Made by a program: the position numbers and the translations under genes. From Dillenia suffruticosa (taxonomy: Eukaryota > Streptophyta > Magnoliopsida > Dilleniales > Dilleniaceae): DNA of 64,000 nt. Below are positions 46,145 to 58,200 of this stretch, piece by piece (position 1 is the first letter of the stretch; every line of letters starts with the position of its first letter). The notes under the pieces were generated by a model. That model was given only the letters and a program-made list of their open reading frames with translations. It did not search any database and was not told the origin of the DNA. The stretch is taken from contig JAVTVX010000010.1 in NCBI GenBank assembly GCA_033439265.1, positions 5,518,001-5,582,000 of the forward strand, in the 5' to 3' direction.

Positions 46145-46236
46145 CATATAAAGACCCATTTGGACTAATCCGATATGTCAAAAATTTTACAGCATATAGA
46201 TTATACAGCATATAGATTTAATTGTGGCTCTGATGT
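46145..46236. other. Scrambled mosaic at the right end of the viral array
   Basis: Short pieces abut: a string like the intergenic AAGCATATAAAGA (46143-46154); a movement-domain scrap (46153-46176, matching 35028-35052 with one mismatch, minus orientation); a copy of host flank TCAAAAATTTTA (46177-46189, matching 46291-46303); two overlapping leader scraps in plus orientation (46190-46203 and 46202-46224, matching 35589-35611); and TGGCTCTGAT (46225-46234), the complement of part of the primer-binding site. This is templated filler, typical of end-joining repair. Confidence 0.8.
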
Positions 46237-46280
46237 TAAATATATATGATATTTTAATTTATTTATTATATTTATTTGTA
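46237..46280 (+). repeat. 44-bp direct repeat, right border of the viral array
   Basis: Exact copy of 27095-27138. Host sequence leading to the RhoGAP gene follows. Confidence 0.85.
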
Positions 46281-47362
46281 ATTCAAATTTGTCAAAAATT
46301 TTATAATTTTTTTTTAAAAAATAACGTAGAATAGAAATCAAACGTGAAGATCGATTCATGGTCTTTAAAATTAAGTTAGAAATCTTCATGTACTCATTTA
46401 AATCAAGATTATTCCACATTAAATCAAAAATAAAAAAGAATCAAAAAAATTATCTCAATAAATTGGATATTATTTTATGAATTCCGACCATTAGTGCCAT
46501 TATTTTTTTCCTAAGAGAGAAGAAATTTGGTATCTTATTTATTGTTTATTTATTATAGGAAAAATTTGCAAAATCCGGAAGGAGGTAAAACAGAGGAAGA
46601 GAAATAAAAGATCCGTTAAAATCAGTTACAAATTTCTAGAATAATCCAAACTCTAACGTTGCCTCCCGTGTTCTTCCTTTATTAAAACTTACGTGCCACT
46701 TTTTGATTGGTCAATCACTTGTAACCGACCTGTCACATCCCCCCTCACAGAATCCTAGTGCCGTGGGCCTCTCTCTCTCTCTCTCTCTCTCTCTCCCCTT
46801 TTCGTCAGCTCCAGTTGGTCTCAAACAGAAAAGTATGTCTGCTTTAAAATTTCATATTCAACAATAGGGTTTCTGCGATCGATCCATTGAATCAAATCGG
46901 TTGGTTTCTCCATTTTGTTTTCATTAGGTATATGGATTTTGATCGTTCTTTTCTATCGTAAAAGTAGGGCTTTCCTTGAGTTATTCTTGTAGCCTGAATT
47001 TAATTTTGTATACTTGGTTTCTTTGGATGATTTCAATTACTCTGAACTTTGTCTCAGTCGATGCAAGTTTACATATCTTGATTATCAGGGGAATGATAAT
47101 GGGTTTGTGGGTGTTACTTTTTCTTCTTTGCCTTCATATCATGGGCAGTCAAAAGGGCATAGGTGGTCTAGGGTTTTAGGAATGGACATACCTTTTGAGA
47201 TATTAACTTCTTTTCAACATATGGTCATGCCAAACAAATTTATGTTTGAATGGGTTGTTCTGTTGGTGTTGTATACTCACTGCCCATGCTGATTGCTTTT
47301 TTATCTGAATTAGGTGTTAGTTTTTCTTTCTTCCCTCGGTTTTGATATTTTGGTTTAGTCCA
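46281..47362 (+). promoter_or_regulatory. Promoter and 5' leader region of the RhoGAP gene
   Basis: AT-rich to about 46600, then a (CT)n tract at about 46770-46795 typical of plant leaders. The transcription start is probably near this tract. A leader intron is likely: AG at the end of 47351-47358 (TTTAG) lies 4 nt before the ATG, and a donor ATTAG|GTATATG is available near 46928. The exact donor is inference. Confidence 0.5.
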
Positions 47363-50300
47363 ATGCCATCTGTGGAATCCCCTCAGTGGCGCGAGAAGGC
47401 TAGCGACTTCTTTTCTTCTTCAGGTAAACTCTTTAATTGTCGATATCTCTATGTGAAGGCAGTGAAGGCATATACTTAAAGAGTTCTGATGCTGACAGGG
47501 GTAAAGCTTAAAGAAGCAGGGCAATCCGCTGGAATATTTGTTGGGGAGAAGGCAAAGGATGCGAAGGGCAATGTGGCTGGTGTAGCAGGACGAATGGGTA
47601 CACTTGTTAAGACACGATGGTCGCTGCTTCAGCAGCCATCTTCAAGACAAGCGATGCAAGAGCGCATTCTTTCAGCTGCTGCTTCTACAGGCACTTTTTT
47701 GAGGAAGGGAATCACAGAGACTAAGGATAAAGTTGTGGTTGGAAAGAGCAAGGTTGAAGAGGTAATTTTGTTGTGGGGGGTGGGGTAATTGAATTACTTG
47801 ATTGTATTTCTTTTAATGCATTTAACTTATTTTCTTTTAAGTTGTTGAGGTTTCTCTGGATGCGGAAATGCTTTTCTGTGTCTGATATTCATTCTGCTTA
47901 TGGAGGCCTTAAAGTTGTTTACATAGGCATAGGCTTTACTTTTGCCACGGAGGTGGAGGAAAGAGCAACAGGGCTTTTTTGTTTATCACATCTCATTTGC
48001 AAATCTTTTCTAAGCATGAGGTTGACTTTGACCTGATTATTAATTTGAGATGTATTTTTCTTTTTTTATAGTTTGGAAATAGTCTTCGGCACTCAATTGG
48101 TCAAAATACTGAAATTATCTCTATTTGGTAGGGATGTCCATTAATGGAGCTTTGTTAACGAGCATTTTTGAGTGCTATTGTGTGATCCTTAACAAATATC
48201 TATTTAGGTTTTCCATTGGGATGAAAATTTAGGGATATCCGTTATTTGACCCATGATTGTTAACAACACTGAGGACAGATTCTGTGGGATGGAAAGAGCC
48301 CCTTCCAAGGAGTGTAAACTAACTATTATCAAGAATGCATTGTTCAATGGTTTAGACAAATCACAGAGAAGATTCTTGTGGGGATCAGGTTGGGTACGGA
48401 GAGTGTCTCTAATATGGTAAGGTGGAGATCATGGTGCTTCCAATTTTGTAGGGGTATTGAAGCATCAGCTCACTTGCTTTGGTTGGGTGGGTAACGTAGC
48501 TATATGGATTGGACCTTGATGGTTGTTGTCCTAAAGAAGGTGGGTGGAACATTTGCGCAAGGTGTCCTGATGGCTTAGGAAGGTTTGGGTGCAATTGGGT
48601 GAGTTTGTGAGGTTTGAAGTGAGTGGCTGATCAATGGTGGTATTTTGGTCAGAGTAAGTGTGGGCAACCTATCCTTCTGAAGTTGTTTTCCCACTTGTTC
48701 TCTAATAGTTGATGAGTGAGTTGGAGTATCTGTCTTAATCAAGAATGTTTAAGATTGGGAAGTTAATACATTTGTTTCTTTGTGTACACTTTGTTAGATA
48801 TGACACTTCTCACACATATTGTCTGTGCCAAGTGATGAATTCCTTTTTTTTAACTTCTTTTCTGTCTTTTTTTTTGGGGGGGGGAGGCTTCTTGGTTATT
48901 CTTTTGAACATCGGAAACTTCTAGGACAGTCCTCAAACATTTGAAAGACACATATTGGACACTTTATAAATAACCTTAGATTGTTGTTGTTAACAAAATT
49001 GCAATCTTTCTTTTGTCTTAGCTATTTGCTTACTCTAGAATATCTACAATAAAAAGAAAAGCTATTACCAGTGTGTTGATGTTATAACAATGCAAATAGA
49101 AATAGTAATGGATTGTTGCAATTGCGTAGCCATGTCATATTTGGTTAGGTGAATTGGATTTGAAGTAGGTTAATTGGGTCTAGTCGGATGTGCAGGGGAA
49201 CAAATTGGAAATCAGTAAATTGTGCAATTACATTAGTACAAGGGGAACACTTGATGAGACATGAAATCCTGAATAGATCCATGTGGAAGGTCAATGTTCC
49301 TACTAGGTTAGCTTTCTCATATGCAGCTTGAGCTAGATTTCAGCTTGGGTTAATCTTCTAAGAAGGGGAGTGCTGGCTTATCAGTGCTTCCCTTGTGAAT
49401 GGAGGATAAATAAATTGCCCTTGAGCAATGTGGTTGTGGGATAACATCTATGCACATTTGTGAGCTTCTTGAGTCATGTCATGATCCATTAGACATGTCA
49501 TGACTATGGTGTGCACCTTTGCTCCCATGGTTGGATGCTCAATGACTTGTGGTGAGTAAAAGGAAAGCTAAATTTGGGGAATTTAATTCATTTTTATACA
49601 TTAACACAACCATATGTATCATAACATCTACAAATGCCATACAAATTGAAGGTGCTTCCAGGATGCAGACCTGGTAAAACTGTAAGTGAGATGGCAAAAA
49701 CATGATATTTTAACTTTTAACCTAACAATTGACATGACTTTAAACATATTCACATAGACAACAGCCAGCTATTTGCAAAAAAATTAAAAATCATACAAGA
49801 AAATGGCAAAATTGCAATTTGAGGCTTAGTTGAGTTGAGCTGAATAAATAGCGCTTTTATATGAGCCTCCCTTCCCCCCCTCCCCCCAAAAAAGAAGCAT
49901 CATGCTTACCCTGAAGCTGCTTTTTCTTTTTTACTTCTTTCTTTTAATAAATGTTTCCAAAGTTTGTGATGTTATATAAGATGCCAGTTAATGTATCTTG
50001 TTGGTGACTTATTTCAGGTTGCAAAGAAGACAGCCCAAAGAAGTAAGACTCTTTTGACTGACATTGAACGGTGGCAAAAGGTATTGGTCTTAGAAACAAA
50101 TGGAAAAGAAAATATGTCTCTTTTTTTCTTCTGAGCACATGTTCTATATATCTTGGCCTTATTTTGCTTTCTTTGTTTTCAGGGGGTTGCAAGCACTGAT
50201 GGTGAGCTTCATTTCTTCATCCATATAGTTTTCTCTCATCATTATTTTCCCTTCTGTCGTATAAATAGAAAATCTTGTTTATCTATAAAATAGATATGGC

Positions 50301-53300
50301 ATTGAGCTCTGTGTCTTAGGTTTAACAGAGCAGGGTCTCAAGTTTAGCAATACTTTTAACTAATAAATAGGATTATTTGATATTTTGAAGCAGCACATTA
50401 CATACAAAGTTCAAACATTGTTTCTATTTTACATCTAGCCATTGTTAAGTGCACGGTAGAAAGTACTTGCAAAAGGTGTTTTACTAAAATCTGTTTGGTC
50501 CAGTGTCATAAAAAGCCCTACGCTGTCAAATGCGCAAGGCCCTATGCACTGCCTAAGTGCTCGCCCGAGTGAAGCAAGGCACTGTTCTATAAATTTTCAA
50601 AATTTCAAATAAAATAATTGTATAATATTAAATTATAATATATAAATAAAAAATATATATTATAAAAATTAAGATTAGAACATTCCAAAGTCAATTTGAA
50701 ATTCCAAATACTAAAGAATCATATAAAGTCATATTTTTCACCAAGCAGATTTCATCAGTCTTCTAAAACATAATAATCGATGCTTTCCTTTCCTTCACTT
50801 GAGTACTCGCTAGCTTCCATCTCAAGATTATCATCCGAAGAACACCGCATCCAAAAAAAAAAAAGATGAAAAGAAAAGAAATAGAAGGTTTAAGCTTCAG
50901 TCAAAGAACAGAGCAGGGAATAGAAGAGCAATAGAAGATGAAGAACAGACGGCAAAAAAAAAAAAAAAAAAAAAAAAAAAGGTAGAAGAAGAAGGAGAAA
51001 CACAGTAACAACAACAACAACAACCACGGCCTTCTATCCCAAATTTTGGGGTCGACCATTTGAGAGACAAGAAACACAGCAACAAAAAAAAAGAGTTTGC
51101 ACATCAGCTTCAGTTGAAGAACAGAGCAGAGGATAGAAGTTGAAGAATAGAAAACAGAGAACCACAAAAAGAAAAACACAGCAACAAAAGAAGGAAAGAA
51201 AAAAAAAAGCTTGCACATCAGCTTCAGTCGAGCCACAGGGCAGAAGATAGAAATTGAAGAATAGACAACGCAGTACCAAATTAAAAAAAAAAAAAAAAAA
51301 AAAGTCTGATGTCTGATGAAAATGGACTTTTGAAGAGAGAGAAACAGAAGAAGAAGAAAATAAATTAAGTGAGAAAGAAGAAGAAGAAAATCACCAGTCT
51401 AATTTCTCACTCATTATGTACACTACATGCCATATTCCTCCTCCTCTCTTCTGTTCTGTCTTCTGATTCTATGAGAACAGATTGCACATTCTTCCAAGAT
51501 TTGCTGACTTCCCTTTTTATTTTGTTTTCTTTTAAGATCTGCAATGGTTCCAGATCCTTCCCAACTTTTTTTTATTTTCTATTTTTTAAAATTTTTACAT
51601 GAAAAGCCCTTTTAATATGGTCTCTTGTTTTAAAATAGAAACAAATACATGTTCATTGTATTTCCTTCTTAAATTTTTTGATTTATAATTTAAACTAATT
51701 AAATTTAGTAATAATTGTAATAAACTTCTAAGACAACTTGAATTAGCGCATTATCTAAAATAGTTTGAATGCTAGATATTGAAATAAAGCTAGTAAAATC
51801 TTGTTAAATGCGTTTATGTATTGTACAATATGGCTAAATTTAATGTACCAATGAGGAAAATCCCCATATTATTGATATTTTATTAACCCCATATGGCCGC
51901 TAGGGTATCCTATATTTCTACTCATTCCTCAATTTAAATCTATGGTACCAAGTGCACAAATATGGCATGTAGTGTACATAATGAAAATAAATCAGTATTA
52001 GACAGCCCCTACTTGTGATTTGGCTGTCTTTTAGTTAAGTTGGATTTGATGGATATATCTGATTCATGTTGCATAGATCAAGTTCTGCATCTTTTCTGCT
52101 CATTTCCTATTACAATCTGGCTTAGCAAAATAATTCTTGTATGGGATGTGAGCTCAGAGACATCTTGGCTTCCATTGTTGCACATAAATAAATGATGGCT
52201 GTTGGAAATAATAGAGTTAATAGAGTGTGATGGAAACAGTAGAGAGCTAATAAAGTATTGAGACTTTTTGGAAATATGAATAGTCACTTTGTGAAATAGT
52301 TAGGAGTTAATGTTCATAGGAAATTGTTGTGTTGTTGGTGTATGGTTTGCTATATAAATAGATTTGTGCTGAGTGCTAGGTATTTAAGCAAGCTTTTACC
52401 ATCGAACTTCTTTCTCACCGGTTTAGTCAAAAGAATATTGTTTTTCCTCCCCCATACTCAAATGGTAGCCATCTTCTGGCCTGTCTCCAGAGATTTCAAT
52501 CACATTTTTCTCTAATCTATTGCAAGTCAGCCCCTACCAACTCGAGTCTGGTCAGCTTCCTGTCAGGCTTGAGTAGTCACTTGTTGTCCTTCCTACAGTC
52601 AAGCTCATCTTACTATCTGGTACTGCTGGAGCTTTCATGGGACTTCCATCTGGTCAAGCAGATCCCAATGTCTCCGTCAAGACCGTTCTCCATCAGAAAG
52701 TTTCTTCTGCCTTCTTGTCCCGCAAAGGCTTCACAATTGTCGTTTTCATGGAACTTCTGAATCTTCTCATCGTCTCCTCAGTCAGCATAATTATCTCCGT
52801 AAGATATTTCAGCATCTGGTCCCATTCTGCCCAAGACTCCTTGAAATCTCCTTAGTCAGCTTAGTTTTTTTTGCAGAAAATTCGGCATCTGGTCCCATTC
52901 TGCATAGACTAGGATAAGATTGTTGTCTCTGCAGCAAATTCAACATATTTGCAGCATCTGGTCTGTCCTGCAAAAGGTTCAGCATCTCTGCAGTGTCCCA
53001 CAGCAGGTTGGCTCTGATTCTCTGTTCTTCAGATTCACCATCTACCATCACCATGGAGTGTCTCGGATCAACTCGCCAGGCTCTCTTATCATTTTGGGGG
53101 TCACTACCATCCAGTTTAGTCATTTATATTTTACATCATTATGTTTGTGACGAGTTTAGTGCATACTATCCCTATGCTCCAGCTTGAGGGGAAGTATCAG
53201 AAATAATAGAGAGTTAATAGATAGTTAACAGAGTGTGTTAGAAATAATAGAGAGTTAATAAAATATTGGGACTTCTAGGGATTTTGAATAGTTAAATAGT

Positions 53301-55254
53301 AAATAGTTAGAAGTTGATGTTTGTAGGAAATTCTTATATTGTTGGTCTGTTGTATAAATAGTTTTATGCTAAGTGCTAGCTATTTAAGAAACCTTTCACC
53401 ATGTAACCTCTTTTTCTCTCTCATTTAAGCCGTCGTAAGAATATTGTTTTTCCTCCTCAATTTTCAACAATGTTATCCAGAAAAGTGAGTCCATAGACAC
53501 CTTGATTTGGAGGCTCTCACCTCAGGTTTAGTGCAACTGGTGCATTCTACGTCATTTAATGAACAAGTTTATATAGCTCTTAAGCTGCATAAGAATTGAT
53601 AATATATTTTAGAGTTAATGCTGTTTCTTGGGAAAGCAGAATTTTCTTTGTTGTCTGCTAAATTTGTCTGATCTGTTTCAGTATTTGGAGTTCCAATAGA
53701 GATTACTGTACAAAGGCAAGAATCAAGCAAGCCCATTCCACATATATTAGTCAAATGTGCTGATTATCTTATATTATCAGGTAATATTTAAAGAATGAAA
53801 CAAAACAAATTTGTGCAATTTTATTGACCTGTTCAATGCTGAGACTCCTTTAAATCTTTCTCTGATATTCAGGATTAAGCTCGCAATATTTGTTTAAAGC
53901 TGATGGAGATAAAAAGGTTATACAGAACTTGGTGTCACTATACAATCAGGGTACATTGTGAAAAATTCTCTTGTCAGCTTATTGTTGTTTGTATCTATTT
54001 TTGGCCTCTTTCTCAGCTACATATTATTTTATTTTATTTTATTTTTTTGTGTTTATAGACTCAAATGCATCCTTGCCGGACAGCCTAAACCCAGTTGATG
54101 TAGCTGCATTAGCTAAGTGTTACCTTGCAAGCCTTCCTGAACCACTGACCACATTTGAGCTATATAATGAAATCAGAAATGCTCGTTCCAGCATAGTTAT
54201 GATGAGAAACATACTAAAGAGGCTTCCTACTGTAAATTATATGACACTGGAGTTCGTTACTGCATTGCTGCTCCGTGTGAGCCAGAAGTCAGTTCTGAAC
54301 AAGGCAAGAAGCAAAACTTTCTTGTTCTGTTATCTGTTTCATTGTATTATGATCTATTATTATTGTTGCAAAGTCTTGTTATGGTTGTTGCTCAGCAGCT
54401 ACATGTCCATATTATTGTTATCAAGATCTCCGCAAGACCAGATAGGCAAATTCTTCTTTATAGATGACTATATCACCTTTATCCAAACTTTCCTTTCTGG
54501 TGTATCCTTTATTTTGGAGAAGAATAAAATGGATTGGCTAGTTCTCCTTCAGCTTAGGTTAGGCTTTCGTTTGTGGGATCTTCGTATAGAAAAAAGGCTG
54601 AGTTAATGCCTTTTTTCCTTGACTTGTTTCTCTTGGGGGTGAATGGAATGGTTTGAGAGAAATAAGTACCCGTTTGGTAAGGTTTTTTTTTTTACTTTTC
54701 TTCTTCTTATTAGGAGAAGTAAAAATTAATAGTTTTTGAAATTAAGTTAAAAGTTGTTTGGCATTTTTACTTTTAAAAATAAATTGATTTCATAACTTTT
54801 GAAATAAAGTTAAAAATTAAAAGTTAAAAGTTAAAAGTTAAAAGTTAAAGTTAAAGATAAAGAGAGGACATAAGGGTAAATAAATTTATGATATTGACAT
54901 ATTTGAAATTTCATATCCTTCAAGTGAGAATATAAATGGAATAAAAAGAAACATATTCCCTAAAAGTTTGGTGTGTTTTTAAAAGGAGTAGCAAAAGCTC
55001 CTTCCGGGAGCTTTTGCTTTTTTTTGTTTTTCTTCATAAAAAAAAGCTCTTTTTTTAAGAGTTTCTAAAAAATATTGTTTGATAGGCTTCTCCTTAAAAG
55101 GAGAAGAGAAACTGAAAAAAAAGCCCTCTCAAACGGGCACCAACTGTCAAACGGGCACCAAGAGTCTGAGAAACTTCTTAAGTGCTGAAATGATTCTATA
55201 GGTTTCAGATGGAGTCTGATTTCCTTTGTCACTCAATGACATGTAAGTACTGAT

Positions 55255-55290
<36 letters not shown>

Positions 55291-58200
55291 GGTGATATAC
55301 CAAGTTACAAGCTTATGTGACTCATGCTTAGAAATTTTTCTATTCTTTCTTTCCTTTCTCAATGTATAATACCATTGATTGTTTTTTGATGCATTCATTT
55401 TGGGAAGATTGATGTAAATTGCTTGCTGCTTCTTTTATTCCTTTTCCATCATTCTGGTCTTTTGTGATGCACCATTCGTGACTTATTTTGATTAATGAGA
55501 ATTAAGTAAATTAGAACATTCACTTGGTGATAGTAAATTTGGGGATCTTGTTACTTAACATCATTGACACGTGAGGTCCTGCTCTTCTTCGAACTTGACC
55601 CAACGGGATACGACCTGGGTGGTTTCATTTATTCCCTTTCAAATTCCCTTTTTGTGGTCTTCAACCAGAACCATATCTTGTTAATCCCAATTTAAACAAT
55701 TACATTTGGGATATGTGTAAAGTTGAGGCATTTGTAAATGATCAATTGCTGTAGTGGTGGTAATGCACCTCTCCCCATTCTCAGTACCCAGGTTCAATTC
55801 TTTGTATTGGCAATTTGGGATGTTTTCCACTAATATATTTGGTAATCCCACAAATAGGTTAAACCTTTCTGCTTGCCTGGTGCACATGATTTGTTGGGTC
55901 TTGTGCGTTTGATTGGGTTTGGTGGTGCACACACTAAGGGTGGCTGAGGTTTCACCATTATTCTTCCAAAAAAAAAGAAAAAAAAAGGGCATTTGTTTGG
56001 TTGCTTGGTTGCTGGTGATCAATAGGGTCAGCACTACATAAGTTTGGTAGGAAGATGCAGGACGAAAAGTTTTCCTCTCATGTGTATAATAATAGAGTAG
56101 CAATACACATATCCATCACTCCTGAAGACAAGAAAAAAAAAATCTCCAGAGGTAATGGTCCAGCCAGTGGTGGCCGAAGGACTTGGATGTTTCTCATAGT
56201 AAAAACCTGGCATGACCTAATTTTTGGTTGTCTATATTTGATAAATTTTCACCTTCGCTTTATAATCCGTAGATTACTTGCCCAATAAGCAGGTTTTGTG
56301 AAGAAAGGAGAGGCAAAGAGGTTTTAGCACATTGCTTTGTTGTGAGTGTAACTTGATGGACTGACAACAAATACTTGGGTTTTGTTCTTTATGGACTGCG
56401 GTGGCTTTGATAAGACAAGTTATTTTCCGAACTTTCTTGTATATCTTGCACATAGTGGTACTTGACAAGTCATTTTCCTAATCTGTATGGTTCTTCTTGC
56501 CATTTCAGTAATTCAAATGCATGAGATCTTTCAAATCCTTTCACAAACTATTTTTTTGAGGAATAGTTATTTTTGCAATATGGTTATGAGGTGCATAGTT
56601 CCGTGGCTACTTCTAGATTTATAATAAGAGCAATGCCTCCAGAAGGAAATGGGACTAGATACCAGTGAAGTCCTAACTAGGATATCTGCTAGGTTTGAAC
56701 TCACATGGATTGAATGGAGAAGCATCCTGGAATGTTTCATCTTATTCATTGTCACTCTTTCGGTGAGAAATTATTGTGTAAAATGATAAGAAATCCTGAA
56801 ACTAGCTTACTCCTCAATTGTTCTACAATTTTGTGGACATAGATATATTGTTTTATAATGTGTAGGCACACTTGTGTAGCTTAAAATGGCAATATCTTGT
56901 GAGATGTCACCAAGTAAGAGCTATGGATGATAATGGGAATGTCAATATTGAGTAAATAATGGTTGGAAAGATAATGCCATAGATTTTAGATTTTTTGACA
57001 TTATTTAGGATGATAAGTAAGATGTAGCCAATTGCAGGAAAAGAATACGAATGAAAATATTTATATAATAAATTTGAAATTAATATTTATCCTGAAACAT
57101 AATTTCTCATCTCTGAGATCTCGCAAAGAAAATTTCGCATTTTTGCTGAGTGAACAAAAATAATGAGATTCAAATCAGACACCTGCTTGGTGGTGTAGCC
57201 TTTCAAAGTAAGGTAAACTCGACTAAATTAAAGTATTTCATTCTCAGTCTCAAATAAGTAGCTCTAGTGTTGCTTTACTATTGCATGCTTTTTTCTGTGG
57301 CTACTTTATACTCCTTGAAATTGAATCTGTTTTCTTCATGTGACACCCTGTCAATTTCTTGTTTGTAATTACATTATTGAAGCTGTTGCAAAATTTCTTT
57401 CAGATGGATGCACGAAGCCTTGCCATGGAGATGGCTCCAATAATTCTCTGGCAGAAGGGGTGGCGGCCTGATTCTTATAGGCACTATTGGTTTATACCAC
57501 CTGGCAATTCTAAGAAGAATGTGGATGCAGAACCCAGTTACACTGCATGGGACATGCTTTCTGGTGGGTATCCACTCTTGAATAACTTATCGTTTGTTAA
57601 ACAATCTATTTAATGCCCTTTCTATGTCTGAATATTAGTAAAAGCCTGTGCTCACGGGACATGGGGATTGCATGTTATTTTCTAGTTGTGAGATTTCTTT
57701 AAATGGACAAACCTACCTCTTGAGTAGTCAGTCATAAATAATGCAAATAAAAGGAAGCGAACTTTTGAAGTTTTGGGGGCCACTTAGGAGAAGTTAAGAG
57801 ATCTCACTCATATAGATGTTCTCAGGCATTGTATCCGAGTTTTTGTTTAACATTGTTGCACACTTGCTCTTTGAGCAATGATGCAAATTCGAACTTCTTC
57901 CTCAACCTCAATTGTTTCTGTTTGAGGAATCCCAAATTCTTCCTCTTTCTCAACCATGATGCCATGATCCATGGACTTGAATGTTACCTCTCTACTCCTT
58001 TGAATGATGAGGCAATGACCATAAGGAGGATGACATTTGCAGATAGTACCTGTAATTGCTGATGGAATACTGTAAGTTTTCATATGCTCGGGAGACAAAA
58101 TATTGCATTAACAACTTGGTCAAGTATTTCACCCAGAGATGATTACTGCAAACAGCTATAACATTGCTTGCAGCTAGTACTCTAGCTAGTTAGTGGTGGC

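Larger units (their letters stand above)
27139..46236. mobile_element. Endogenous pararetrovirus array (Caulimoviridae, petuvirus/florendovirus-like), three copies
   Basis: The array holds copy A (about 27150-35545, minus), copy B (about 35558-43196, plus) and copy C (about 43197-46144, minus), then a 92-bp mosaic. A and B meet head-to-head across a 28-bp spacer; B and C meet tail-to-tail at an AAAA microhomology (43193-43196). The family assignment rests on a 30K-type movement domain, a CCHC coat zinc finger, an aspartic protease, RT and RNase H in one polyprotein, a tRNA-Met primer site, and the absence of LTRs and integrase. The MP-CP-PR-RT-RH order plus a separate downstream ORF fits florendoviruses best; exact genus is inference. 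Copy A implies a genome of about 8.4 kb. Confidence 0.93.
50202..53681 (+). other. Intron 4 of the RhoGAP gene
   Basis: The largest intron, 3.48 kb, GT-AG. It contains AT-rich sequence, an (A)n-rich set of repeats (50890-51300) and a TRIM-like LTR element (52200-53469). Confidence 0.8.
54304..57403 (+). other. Intron 7 of the RhoGAP gene, GC-AG type
   Basis: Exon 7 ends AAG|GCAAGA (54303/54304), and exon 8 starts after TTTCAG at 57404. The join gives VLNKMDARSLAMEMAP, the contiguous RhoGAP motif, in frame. The intron contains a MITE (54666-55141) and a SINE (55736-55987). Confidence 0.75.

Noticed and set aside
27095-46280. 44-bp repeat as an integrase-type target site duplication
   Set aside because: It is far longer than the 4-6 bp made by retroviral-type integrases, and this virus group has no integrase.
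47489-47788. A separate small gene at RhoGAP exon 2
   Set aside because: It is exon 2 read through both splice sites; the exon joins in phase to exons 1 and 3.
50897-51279. Overlapping minus-strand frames rich in Phe, Leu and Cys
   Set aside because: They are translations of A-rich imperfect repeats within an intron and have no protein-like composition.
53971-54606. A 211-aa open frame across exon 7 of the RhoGAP gene
   Set aside because: Only 54059-54303 has RhoGAP homology. The flanking parts are intron sequence that happens to lack stops.
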